Shown: piece by piece, positions 25,286 through 32,526 of the stretch
Layout of the letters: the number at the start of each line of letters is the position of its first letter
Position numbering within the stretch: the first letter of the stretch is position 1
DNA from: JALOBO01 sp023228225
GTDB lineage: Bacteria > Bacillota > Clostridia > Christensenellales > UBA1242
Direction of reading: 5' to 3'
DNA: 45,361 bases
Assembly: GCA_041663585.1 (NCBI GenBank)
Contig: JBAYMN010000007.1
Span: 1-45,361, forward strand
Made by a program: the position numbers and the translations under genes
Notes under the pieces: generated by a model
Told to the model about the DNA's origin: nothing
Databases searched by the model: none
Seen by the model: the letters and a program-made list of their open reading frames with translations, nothing else

Positions 25286-26296
25286 CTACATTTTTGCAAT
25301 GTTGTAGTCTAATCCCAAATGCTTATATGCTCCTTCAAGTGCAATTCTGCCACGCGGAGTTCGGGCAATAAATCCTAATTGTAATAAAAAAGGCTCGTAA
25401 ATATCTTCTATTGTAGTTGATTCTTCATTTGTGGCAGCCGCAAGGGTATCAAGACCAACGGGACCACCTTTAAACTTATCTATTATTGTACTCAAAAGTT
25501 CACGGTCTATGTGGTCAAGCCCTAGTTTATCAATTTCCATCATACCAAGTGCACTGTCAGCAAGAGCCATAGTAATATGCCCTTCACCTTTTATTTGAGC
25601 ATAATCTCTTGCTCGTTTTAACAATCTATTAGCAATACGAGGAGTACCACGACTACGCTTTGCAATTTCGTTTGCTGCGTCCGGTTCAATTTGAATTTTT
25701 AAAATTCTAGCAGAACGATTAACAATTTTGCACAATTCTGTGGCACTATAAAGTTCAAGCCTACCAATTACACCAAATCTATCGCGTAAAGGAGAAGTAA
25801 GCATACCAGCACGAGTGGTTGCGCCAATTAAAGTAAATGACTGTATTTTAAGGCGCATACTTCTTGCCGATGGTCCCTTACCAACAATAAAATCAAGCGC
25901 AAAGTCTTCCATAGCCGGATACAATATTTCTTCTACTGTATGATTAAGTCTGTGAATTTCATCAATAAAAAGCACATCATTTTTATTTAAGTTTGTAAGT
26001 ATAGCGGCAAGGTCGGCTGCGTGCTCTATTGCCGGTCCAGAAGTTACCTTAATTTGTGAGCCTAACTCGTTTGCAATAATATGTGCAAGTGTGGTTTTAC
26101 CTAATCCGGGAGGACCATATAAAAGAACATGATCTAATGATTCACTTCTATTTTTTGCTGCCTGAATATAGATTTCAAGACTGCTTTTAATTTTGTCTTG
26201 TCCAATATATTCACCCATACTAGTAGGGCGAAGTACATTTTCAATTTCCGCATCTGGCTCACTTAAAGTACTTGTAATAAATCTAGAATTTTCCAT
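25286..26296 (-). CDS. ruvB: Holliday junction branch-migration ATPase RuvB
   Basis: AAA+ motor that drives branch migration with RuvA. The 336 residues carry Walker A GPPGLGKTT (61-69), Walker B LFIDEIHRL (109-117), sensor and arginine-finger region GATTRAG and SPLRDRFG, and the C-terminal winged helix with RGTPRIANRLLKRARD. It lies 79 bases after ruvA. The order ruvC-ruvA-ruvB is intact, followed by queA and tgt. Confidence 0.98.
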   Translation of the reverse strand: MENSRFITSTLSEPDAEIENVLRPTSMGEYIGQDKIKSSLEIYIQAAKNRSESLDHVLLYGPPGLGKTTLAHIIANELGSQIKVTSGPAIEHAADLAAILTNLNKNDVLFIDEIHRLNHTVEEILYPAMEDFALDFIVGKGPSARSMRLKIQSFTLIGATTRAGMLTSPLRDRFGVIGRLELYSATELCKIVNRSARILKIQIEPDAANEIAKRSRGTPRIANRLLKRARDYAQIKGEGHITMALADSALGMMEIDKLGLDHIDRELLSTIIDKFKGGPVGLDTLAAATNEESTTIEDIYEPFLLQLGFIARTPRGRIALEGAYKHLGLDYNIAKM

Positions 26297-26375
26297 ATTT
26301 TCTCCAATGTAATATTGTTAAATCTTAAAGTAAGTATATCACGAAAATGCTAATAAAAAAATTAAAATTATAAAA

Positions 26376-26975
26376 TTATTTTCCGCTTGATTTAAACACT
26401 TCTAAAATAATTTCTTCGGCGGTACTATCCTTTTTAGCAACATCACGTGCAAGCCTTAATGCTTCAAGTTTATTAATACCAAGTTGTGTAAGAGTATTTA
26501 CTGCTTCGGTAATAGCATTGTTATCGTTAGCAGTAGCATTAGCATTTAAATTTCCCGCAGTTATAAATTCAAGTGGATTAATTTTTTCTTTTAATTCAAG
26601 AATTATGCGCTCAGCAGTTTTTTTGCCTATACCTTTGGTATTTGTAAGTAAATTTATATCATTACAAATAATAGCATTAGCGAGGTCTGTATACTTAATA
26701 TTAGAAAGCATAGTTATTGCAATTTTAGGACCGACACCACTAACATTAATTAGTTTCAAAAACATACTGCGTTCAAGTTGTGATAAAAACCCGTAAAGCG
26801 CAACACCATCTTCTTTGATTTGAAAATAGGTGTATAATTTCACATCTTCGTAGATTGCGGACAAATCTAAAAGCGTACTGCTAGATACTGTAATTTCGTA
26901 GCCAATACCACCAACATCAATTATAACTAAATTTTCTTGTTTTGAGGCAATTTTTCCTGATATGTATGAAAACAT
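26376..26975 (-). CDS. ruvA: Holliday junction DNA helicase subunit RuvA
   Basis: Junction-recognition subunit, 199 residues. Seen: the OB-fold domain (about 1-63) starting MFSYISGKI, two helix-hairpin-helix motifs (LINVSGVGPKIA near residue 75 and NTKGIGKKTAERIILELK near 110), and a C-terminal RuvB-binding domain (about 150-199) after an Asn/Ala-rich flexible linker. It stands 57 bases after ruvC. Confidence 0.97.
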   Translation of the reverse strand: MFSYISGKIASKQENLVIIDVGGIGYEITVSSSTLLDLSAIYEDVKLYTYFQIKEDGVALYGFLSQLERSMFLKLINVSGVGPKIAITMLSNIKYTDLANAIICNDINLLTNTKGIGKKTAERIILELKEKINPLEFITAGNLNANATANDNNAITEAVNTLTQLGINKLEALRLARDVAKKDSTAEEIILEVFKSSGK

Positions 26976-27032
26976 TTTATCTCCTTAACTTATTGAATTT
27001 GTATAATTATGCATTTGCGTAAAATAGAAAAA

Positions 27033-27533
27033 TTAAATTCTGTTTGAAGTTTTAGTGACTAAGTTGTTTGTTTGTGAGTGGCAGATTGCAACTGCTAGCG
27101 CATCGGCGGCATCATCGGGTCTAGGAATACTTGTAAGATTTAAAATAAGTTTTACCATATACTGTACTTGCTGTTTTTCTGCTCTACCTTGCCCCGTTAA
27201 CGCTTGCTTAATTTGTAGTGGAGTGTACTCATACATATTACCACAATTTTTAATACCCGCAAGTAATATTGCTCCGCGTGCCTCAGCAACGCTTATTACT
27301 GTTTTTTGGTTGCTGTTATAAAACAGTTCTTCTAAGGCGATTACATCAGGTTTATATTTTTCTATTAGTTCCGTAATTCCATCATAAACCATAGCAATTC
27401 GTACCGCAGTATTTTCTTCTTTTGGTGTATTAATTACACCATAATCAATCACACAAATGTTACCATTCAATTTTTTTTCAATTATTCCAAATCCAACAAT
27501 TGCAAGTCCGGGGTCAATACCTAAAATAATCAA
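27033..27533 (-). CDS. ruvC: Crossover junction endodeoxyribonuclease RuvC
   Basis: Holliday junction resolvase, 166 residues. The four acidic active-site residues of the RNase H fold are visible: D7 in GIDPG, E68/E69 in ALEELFYNSN, and D141 and D144 in RPDDAADAL. The start is TTG, supported by GGAG 7 bases upstream; no ATG fits. It is the first gene of the ruvC-ruvA-ruvB-queA-tgt cluster, behind a promoter with a perfect -35 (27562-27590). Confidence 0.96.
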   Translation of the reverse strand: MIILGIDPGLAIVGFGIIEKKLNGNICVIDYGVINTPKEENTAVRIAMVYDGITELIEKYKPDVIALEELFYNSNQKTVISVAEARGAILLAGIKNCGNMYEYTPLQIKQALTGQGRAEKQQVQYMVKLILNLTSIPRPDDAADALAVAICHSQTNNLVTKTSNRI

Positions 27534-27561
27534 TTTGATACTCCAATTAATTTATATAACA

Positions 27562-27590
27562 ATATTAAATGTAAACTAATATAATGTCAA
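27562..27590 (-). promoter_or_regulatory. Promoter of the ruvCAB-queA-tgt cluster
   Basis: On the minus strand a perfect TTGACA, 17 bp, TAATAT, 29 bases upstream of the ruvC TTG. No LexA-type box is seen near it, although ruvAB is SOS-controlled in Bacillus. Confidence 0.65.
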
Positions 27591-27745
27591 CCACTTTTCC
27601 CAGCAACCAGAAAAATCACTTCTAGTTTGCTTTTAATTTAATATGTAATTTTTGATTTAAAAAACCAAATTTTTATGAAAAATTTCGACTTTTATATTAA
27701 AAATCAAAAAAAATATATGCATTTTGCATTTTTTAAAAAACAATC

Positions 27746-27774
27746 TTTACTTTAATATTTTAATGTGTTATAAT
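27746..27774 (+). promoter_or_regulatory. Promoter of the ABC exporter operon
   Basis: TTTACT, 17 bp, TATAAT on the plus strand. The predicted leader to the TTG start at 27899 is about 118 bases. Confidence 0.6.
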
Positions 27775-27898
27775 TAATTCACTTATTGAATATTTTAATC
27801 AATAATTTAAGTAGAATTTTATTAATAGCATTTTATATATTAACAAATTACATAATAAACATATGAGAAATGTAATTTTAATTTCGGAGGAAGAAAAC

Positions 27899-28840
27899 TT
27901 GAAAAAGCCGGTCGTTTTAGAGGTTAAAAACTTAACAAAAGTATTTAGCAATGGCAGAGTTGCTGTAAACAATATATCATTTAGTGTAAGCGCCGGAGAA
28001 ATTTTCGGATTTTTAGGCGCAAATGGTGCTGGTAAATCAACCGCAATCAAAATGATTACAGGTCTATCAAAAATTACTGAGGGTTCTGTAAAAATTTGTG
28101 GAAAATCAATAAAAACACAATTTGAAGAAGCAATAAAAAATGTTGGTGGTATTGTAGAAACACCTGAAATGTACAAGCATATGTCGGGAATGACAAATTT
28201 AAAATATTATGCAAGCCTTTATTCTCATATTAAAGGCTCTCGTATTCGTGAAGTAGTCAAACTCGTTGGTATGGAAAATCGTATAAACGAAAAAGTTGGT
28301 AAATATTCGCTTGGTATGAAACAGCGTGTAGGTATTGCACAAGCAATTTTGCATAGTCCTAAATTATTGATTCTTGATGAACCCACAAACGGACTAGACC
28401 CTAATGGCATTAAAGAAATGCGCGAATTTTTAAAAGACCTTGCACATAAAGAAAATATTGCAATTTTAATATCCAGCCATATTTTAGGTGAAATGGAACA
28501 ACTTTGCGATACAATAGGAATAATAGATAATGGGGTTATGCTTAAAATAAATCCTATTGAAGAAATTCGTAAGGGTATTGAATCATCACAAAAAATTGTA
28601 ATTAAAGTTGATTATCCAAATTATGCTGGCAAACTTATTATTAATCAATTCAATGTTCCCGTAGAACTAGATAATAATACTATAATTGCAGGTCTTCCTG
28701 ATAGCAGTATACCGAAGATTGTTGCTTTTTTAATTAGCAAAGGTATATCAATATATGGCATACTACAAAAAACAAAATCACTTGAAGAAGTGTTCTTGGA
28801 AATGATAAAAAAACATTCCGCAGGCACAAATATTAAATAA
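27899..28840 (+). CDS. ABC transporter ATP-binding protein
   Basis: Nucleotide-binding subunit of an ABC-2 type exporter, 313 residues from the start I prefer. That start is a TTG at 27899 with a perfect GGAGG 8 bases upstream; an in-frame ATG at 27863 lacks a ribosome site. Seen, numbered from the TTG: Walker A GANGAGKST (40-48), the signature SLGMKQR (136-142), Walker B LLILDEPT (156-163) and the switch His in SSHILGEM. The final 90 residues are the variable C-terminal domain of the bacitracin/lantibiotic-type and general drug exporters. It is followed after 33 bases by its permease. The substrate cannot be told. Confidence 0.92.
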   Translation: MKKPVVLEVKNLTKVFSNGRVAVNNISFSVSAGEIFGFLGANGAGKSTAIKMITGLSKITEGSVKICGKSIKTQFEEAIKNVGGIVETPEMYKHMSGMTNLKYYASLYSHIKGSRIREVVKLVGMENRINEKVGKYSLGMKQRVGIAQAILHSPKLLILDEPTNGLDPNGIKEMREFLKDLAHKENIAILISSHILGEMEQLCDTIGIIDNGVMLKINPIEEIRKGIESSQKIVIKVDYPNYAGKLIINQFNVPVELDNNTIIAGLPDSSIPKIVAFLISKGISIYGILQKTKSLEEVFLEMIKKHSAGTNIK

Positions 28841-28873
28841 TATTATTGATGATAGATATTAGGAGTTTTAAAT

Positions 28874-30679
28874 ATGCGAACTTTAAAATTAACACTAGCC
28901 GAAATTAAAAAAATGTTACTTAGACCATCATTATATATAATGACTTTTATTCTTGTACTTACACTAGCCACAACTATGTTTATTTTTGAACCAAAGAATT
29001 CTGATGACGGTGGTAAGGTTACTATTGCAGGAATGGCAACTGTTGGTAATATTTATTCAGAATTTACATCATTAAATGGTTTAACAACCTCAACTTATTA
29101 TTTAAATATGTTAGAAGCGGAGGAAGATAATTTAAATTTTTATCGTGATATTAATAATGATGACTCAAAACAACTTATATTAGACTTATATTTAAGTGGT
29201 TCAACTAGCGTAAGTTATTTGTTTAATGATTATTACACAAATCACGCCGCTGGCTTAAATGCCGCAACATTATCAATAAATAATCAAAGGCTTATTGATG
29301 CGTTAGATGCATTAAGAGTACAATTTAATGACGAAGTAACACAACAACCACTTGGTATATTAATTAATAGCGATCAACGAGTTGGCTTTTCAGAAGCAAT
29401 AAACAGCACTATTTATTATTTAACAAATCTAAAAGATTCTAGTGATTTCAGTAATTCAGCAGTAAGCAATATGTTTAATACTGTAATTACTGCAAATTAT
29501 TTAAGTTTGGACTATCCTTATTACAACAACCCGACTGTGGCAGAAAATGCTCCAAATATTATTATAAATGCCATTAACAGTATTGAAAATATTAAAGTAG
29601 ATGTTTCTTTACTTAATTCTTTACAAGAAGATCACATTCAAGTTGCACGCACACGACTAGATGCTATAATGACACAGATGTCAACATTAAACACAGAAAA
29701 ATCGGCAAGTATTTTATTTGCAGACAAAGCCGAAATGAATGAATTAGTTTCGCAGTATTGTGCAACAGTTCTTACAATCGAAAGAATTATAGATAATGCA
29801 ATAACCCTTGATATATTAAAAACAAAAACCGATATTGTAGCAATTCAATATGAATCATTTAGTGAATATTACTCTTATGAAGTACAAGAAGAATACACGA
29901 GATATCAATATTTATTTGATAACAATTTAATGTCATATAACTATGCGAATCCATTTAGTTTTTTGGTTAGTAGTAACAACACTAGAAATACTTATGATTT
30001 TGTTTATTTTGCTGTTGAAATTGCAAGTGTTTTAATAATAATTTATGCTATTGCACTAGGCGCTTCCACCGTTGCAGGGGAACAATCCGCAGGGACAATA
30101 AAACTACTTGCAATGCGCCCTTACAAACGTTGGAAAATTATGACAAGTAAACTATTAGCAGTTCTTTGGTTTGTTATTTTATTTATTGCAATCAGTCTAA
30201 TTTGTGGCTTTATTATTGGTAACGAAATAACACAAGGAATGGTTTCAAATCCAATAATTATGGTATTTAATGCACAAACTGCTACAATAGTCACTCCAAT
30301 AGAACTTATGGCAATATATGCTGCTTCGGTATTTATTAAGATAGCATTCTATACTTTAATAGCACTAACAATGTCGGTTATATTAACTTCAAATGCTGCT
30401 GCGGTTACAATATCAATTATGTTCTATTTTGTAAGTGTTGGACTTTCAATGTTCTTGCAAAATTCTAATTGGTATAAATATATACCGTTTAATAACCTTG
30501 ATTTTTACAAATATTTCGGCGGAGCATTTATAGCCGATACAACTCAATTAACCTCAATATTCTCTACTCCTATGCTACACGATATGACATTTAGTACTTC
30601 TGCAATTACAACCGGAGCAACAATGTTAATATTTATAATTGCTACATATACAATATTTGCTAAAAAAGACATAAACTAA
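28874..30679 (+). CDS. ABC-2 type permease with a large external domain
   Basis: Membrane subunit paired with the ATPase just upstream, 601 residues. One helix near the N-terminus (about 15-36) is followed by some 330 mostly hydrophilic residues predicted outside the membrane, then five helices in the last 230 residues (about 375-398, 416-442, 468-495, 500-522, 573-595). This plan of one helix, a large external domain and a C-terminal five-helix block resembles YhgE/ABC2_membrane_3 type exporters. The motif GASTVAGEQSAGTIKLL matches the coupling helix region of ABC-2 permeases (AxExxxGTxxxLL). AGGAG precedes the ATG. A terminator (30755-30782) ends the operon. Confidence 0.85.
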   Translation: MRTLKLTLAEIKKMLLRPSLYIMTFILVLTLATTMFIFEPKNSDDGGKVTIAGMATVGNIYSEFTSLNGLTTSTYYLNMLEAEEDNLNFYRDINNDDSKQLILDLYLSGSTSVSYLFNDYYTNHAAGLNAATLSINNQRLIDALDALRVQFNDEVTQQPLGILINSDQRVGFSEAINSTIYYLTNLKDSSDFSNSAVSNMFNTVITANYLSLDYPYYNNPTVAENAPNIIINAINSIENIKVDVSLLNSLQEDHIQVARTRLDAIMTQMSTLNTEKSASILFADKAEMNELVSQYCATVLTIERIIDNAITLDILKTKTDIVAIQYESFSEYYSYEVQEEYTRYQYLFDNNLMSYNYANPFSFLVSSNNTRNTYDFVYFAVEIASVLIIIYAIALGASTVAGEQSAGTIKLLAMRPYKRWKIMTSKLLAVLWFVILFIAISLICGFIIGNEITQGMVSNPIIMVFNAQTATIVTPIELMAIYAASVFIKIAFYTLIALTMSVILTSNAAAVTISIMFYFVSVGLSMFLQNSNWYKYIPFNNLDFYKYFGGAFIADTTQLTSIFSTPMLHDMTFSTSAITTGATMLIFIIATYTIFAKKDIN

Positions 30680-30710
30680 AAAAACAGTTTATAAAGTAAT
30701 AATTATTAAT

Positions 30711-30754
30711 AGGAGCGACGGCGACCAACCATTCTTCACTCTTCACCCTTCACT
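30711..30754 (+). repeat. Dispersed repeat, copy 2
   Basis: About 43 bases, starting GGAGCGACGGCGACCAAC and ending in imperfect TTCACT-type heptamers. It matches the reverse complement of the copy at 31495-31543 at 36 of 43 positions. Its last base is followed directly by the bidirectional terminator. Confidence 0.7.
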
Positions 30755-30782
30755 AAAAATGCTTGCATCAGCAAGCATTTTT
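30755..30782. terminator. Bidirectional terminator between the ABC operon and rnhA
   Basis: AAAAATGCTTGC and GCAAGCATTTTT form a perfect 12-bp stem around a 4-base loop. It can end the ABC operon on the plus strand and rnhA on the minus strand. The rnhA stop codon lies in the loop, so the last rnhA codons form one arm. Confidence 0.85.
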
Positions 30783-31208
30783 CTTTATTTCTCCTGTTGC
30801 TAATTCATCACAGCGATTGTTATATTTATTATCAGAATGACCTTTAACTTTAATCCATTCCACATTATAAACGGTTAATAAGTCAATTAGTGTTTCCCAC
30901 AAATCTTGATTTTTTACATTATCTTTTGAACTGGTTTTCCAATTGTTTTTTTGCCATTTTTCTGTCCAATTATTAATAGTTGCATTTACTACATATGCTG
31001 AATCTGTATACAATTTTATTTTGCACGGTTCTTTTAAAGCCTGCAATGCCTTAATAACCGCCAATAATTCCATACGATTATTAGTGGTTGATTTTTCATA
31101 GCCACTAATTTCTTTTATATTGTCTTTATAAATAAGCACAGTTGCCCAACCGCCAGCACCCGGATTGCCAGAGCACGCACCATCAGTATATATTTCTACT
31201 AATTTCAT
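30768..31208 (-). CDS. rnhA: Ribonuclease HI
   Basis: Degrades the RNA strand of RNA-DNA hybrids such as R-loops and primers. All active-site residues are seen: D9 in YTDGACSGNPG, E47 in NNRMELLAV, D69 in LYTDSAYV, H124 in VKGHSD and D134 in RCDELA. At 146 residues it has the usual bacterial RNase HI length and includes the basic handle region (about 80-100, WTEKWQKNNWKTSSK). Its 3' end is part of a bidirectional terminator. It stands alone between the plus-strand ABC operon and the plus-strand tRNA gene. Confidence 0.97.
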   Translation of the reverse strand: MKLVEIYTDGACSGNPGAGGWATVLIYKDNIKEISGYEKSTTNNRMELLAVIKALQALKEPCKIKLYTDSAYVVNATINNWTEKWQKNNWKTSSKDNVKNQDLWETLIDLLTVYNVEWIKVKGHSDNKYNNRCDELATGEIKKNAC

Positions 31209-31301
31209 ATTTACTCCACAATACTTTTAATTCAAACTTTTATTAATACTTACATTATAACTGCATACGCAATAAAAATCAACTTATTTATTTTTAAATA
31301 G

Positions 31302-31330
31302 TTGACATAATTGAGTAATTTATATATACT
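31302..31330 (+). promoter_or_regulatory. Promoter of tRNA-Trp
   Basis: Perfect TTGACA, 17 bp, TATACT; the tRNA starts 50 bases after the -10. This is the strongest promoter in the window. Confidence 0.85.
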
Positions 31331-31379
31331 ATAAAGGCTAAATTATAGGTCAAACATACAAAATAGTATGGCTAGGTAT

Positions 31380-31454
31380 AGGGGGGTAGCTCAATGGTAG
31401 AGTCGCAGTCTCCAAAACTGTTGGTTGCGTGTTCGAGTCGCGTCTCCCCTGCCA
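31380..31454 (+). tRNA. tRNA-Trp, anticodon CCA
   Basis: A full cloverleaf of 75 bases including an encoded CCA end. The acceptor stem is AGGGGGG with CTCCCCT (one G-U pair), the D stem GCTC with GAGT, the anticodon stem GCAGT with ACTGT around the loop CTCCAAA, and the T arm GCGTG-TTCGAGT-CGCGT. The anticodon CCA at positions 34-36 reads UGG. The discriminator base is G, as expected for bacterial tRNA-Trp. It has its own promoter and terminator and is a single-gene unit. Confidence 0.97.
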
Positions 31455-31462
31455 CAAAATAT

Positions 31463-31494
31463 AAAAGATTTACACTAATGTAAATCTTTTTTTT
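31463..31494 (+). terminator. Terminator of tRNA-Trp
   Basis: AAAAGATTTACA and TGTAAATCTTTT form a perfect 12-bp stem with a CTAA loop, followed by four more Ts. It starts 9 bases after the CCA end. Confidence 0.9.
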
Positions 31495-31543
31495 AGTGAT
31501 GAGTGAATAATGAATAGTGAAGAATTGTTGGTCGCTTTCGCTC
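31495..31543 (-). repeat. Dispersed repeat, copy 3 (inverted relative to copy 2)
   Basis: On the minus strand it starts GGAGCGAAAGCGACCAACAA and ends in imperfect ATTCACT-type heptamers. It begins at the base after the tRNA-Trp terminator, so, as in copy 2, the heptamer end touches a terminator. Together with copy 2 it flanks rnhA and tRNA-Trp as inverted repeats about 740 bases apart. Confidence 0.7.
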
Positions 31544-31556
31544 CGATAGTTTAAAT

Positions 31557-32384
31557 TTAATAGTTTTTTAATTTATTATCTACTGCGATTTTTTTCAATA
31601 TATCTGTTAATATTTGGGTAAGACGCGAATTGCTGGTATAATCCGCAGGAGCAATATAATTAACCCGCTTATCATTAAAAATACGCTCAGCTTCTAATTT
31701 TGCTTTATCTTTTTCGGGATCATAAACACAAATGCTTATGCCACCTTTATCTTTAATAACTTTCATACAAGGAACATCAGTAAACCCGTCGCCAATATAA
31801 ATCATTCTTTCGTAAGATAATAATAAATTTTTATTTGCTATATACTCATTAACTTCATTTTTATTATACAAATTGTCTAATCTATTCTTGCGAATTCTAA
31901 AAACATACTGGGTTTTGGTTGTAAAATTAACTGCTTGTGCTGGCCATATTGCTTCGCCATTCTCATCATACGCAAACGACGACGCAAAAATACGAGTAAA
32001 TTTATTAGCGATTGAAGTTCCTTCAATAATTTCTTTAAGTCCTGATGAAATAATATAATGTTCTAACTCAATACCTATTGAAAGAGCAATCTTGTTAATT
32101 CGCTCAAAATATGTATCAATGCCTTTAAAAAACTGAACTGATTTACCTTGTTCTTTCATAATGTCATAGGTCAGCGGGATATGTTTAAGATGTGCAAAAT
32201 ATAAAATAGTGTACATATAAACAAGAGTTCCGTCCATGTTGTGCTTAATACCAAGGTCATTACAGTGTGCCCAAAAATCTTCTTTATTCATACCCAGAGT
32301 GTCAAATAGCGAATATTCCTGCATATAATTTGGCGATAAAGTTTCATCAAAGTCATACATAAAAGCAACTTTAATTAATTCCAT
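31557..32384 (-). CDS. HAD-superfamily hydrolase, phosphoserine phosphatase-like
   Basis: Predicted cytoplasmic phosphatase of 275 residues. Motif I DFDET supplies the nucleophile D11 and the acid/base D13; motif II is the Ser in IISSGLKE (about 113); motif IV is GDGFTDVPCMK (about 198-208), which binds magnesium. The cap between motif I and II is helical. The family includes phosphoserine phosphatases and many sugar or nucleotide phosphatases; the substrate cannot be read from sequence, so no symbol is given. The gene lies next to serS, but it has a separate promoter with an operator-like inverted repeat, so shared regulation is not implied. A GAGGG site precedes the ATG. Confidence 0.85.
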   Translation of the reverse strand: MELIKVAFMYDFDETLSPNYMQEYSLFDTLGMNKEDFWAHCNDLGIKHNMDGTLVYMYTILYFAHLKHIPLTYDIMKEQGKSVQFFKGIDTYFERINKIALSIGIELEHYIISSGLKEIIEGTSIANKFTRIFASSFAYDENGEAIWPAQAVNFTTKTQYVFRIRKNRLDNLYNKNEVNEYIANKNLLLSYERMIYIGDGFTDVPCMKVIKDKGGISICVYDPEKDKAKLEAERIFNDKRVNYIAPADYTSNSRLTQILTDILKKIAVDNKLKNY

Positions 32385-32412
32385 AAATTTCCCTCGTTTA
32401 AAATCTATTTAA

Positions 32413-32441
32413 ATATTATCATATAAATTGTAAAATTACAA
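32413..32441 (-). promoter_or_regulatory. Promoter of the HAD gene with overlapping inverted repeat
   Basis: On the minus strand TTGTAA, 17 bp, TAATAT with an extended TGA. The perfect inverted repeat ATTGTAA-AA-TTACAAT (32427-32442) covers the -35 and half of the spacer, a position where a bound repressor would block RNA polymerase. Confidence 0.55.
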
Positions 32442-32526
32442 TATTTATTGTGTAAAAGTCTTTAATGTAATATTTTAAGAATTTTATAAAAATATCCTAA
32501 AAATCGCATAAAGCGTTTTTTACAAA

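Larger units (their letters stand above)
27534..27898. other. Divergent intergenic region between ruvC and the ABC exporter
   Basis: AT-rich 365 bases with two divergent promoters (27562-27590 minus, 27746-27774 plus). Between them, 27600-27740, I see only A/T tracts and no gene. The first 36 bases of a longer in-frame extension of the ABC ATPase ORF (ATG at 27863) fall here but lack a ribosome site. Confidence 0.6.

Noticed and set aside
27863..27898. ATG at 27863 as the start of the ABC ATPase
   Set aside because: No ribosome site upstream, whereas a perfect GGAGG stands 8 bases before the in-frame TTG at 27899 and the family homology starts after that point.
30711..31543. Inverted repeats around rnhA and tRNA-Trp as the ends of a transposon
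   Set aside because: The segment between them encodes only rnhA and a tRNA, no transposase is present, no target duplication is seen, and a third partial copy exists elsewhere; a dispersed intergenic repeat fits better.
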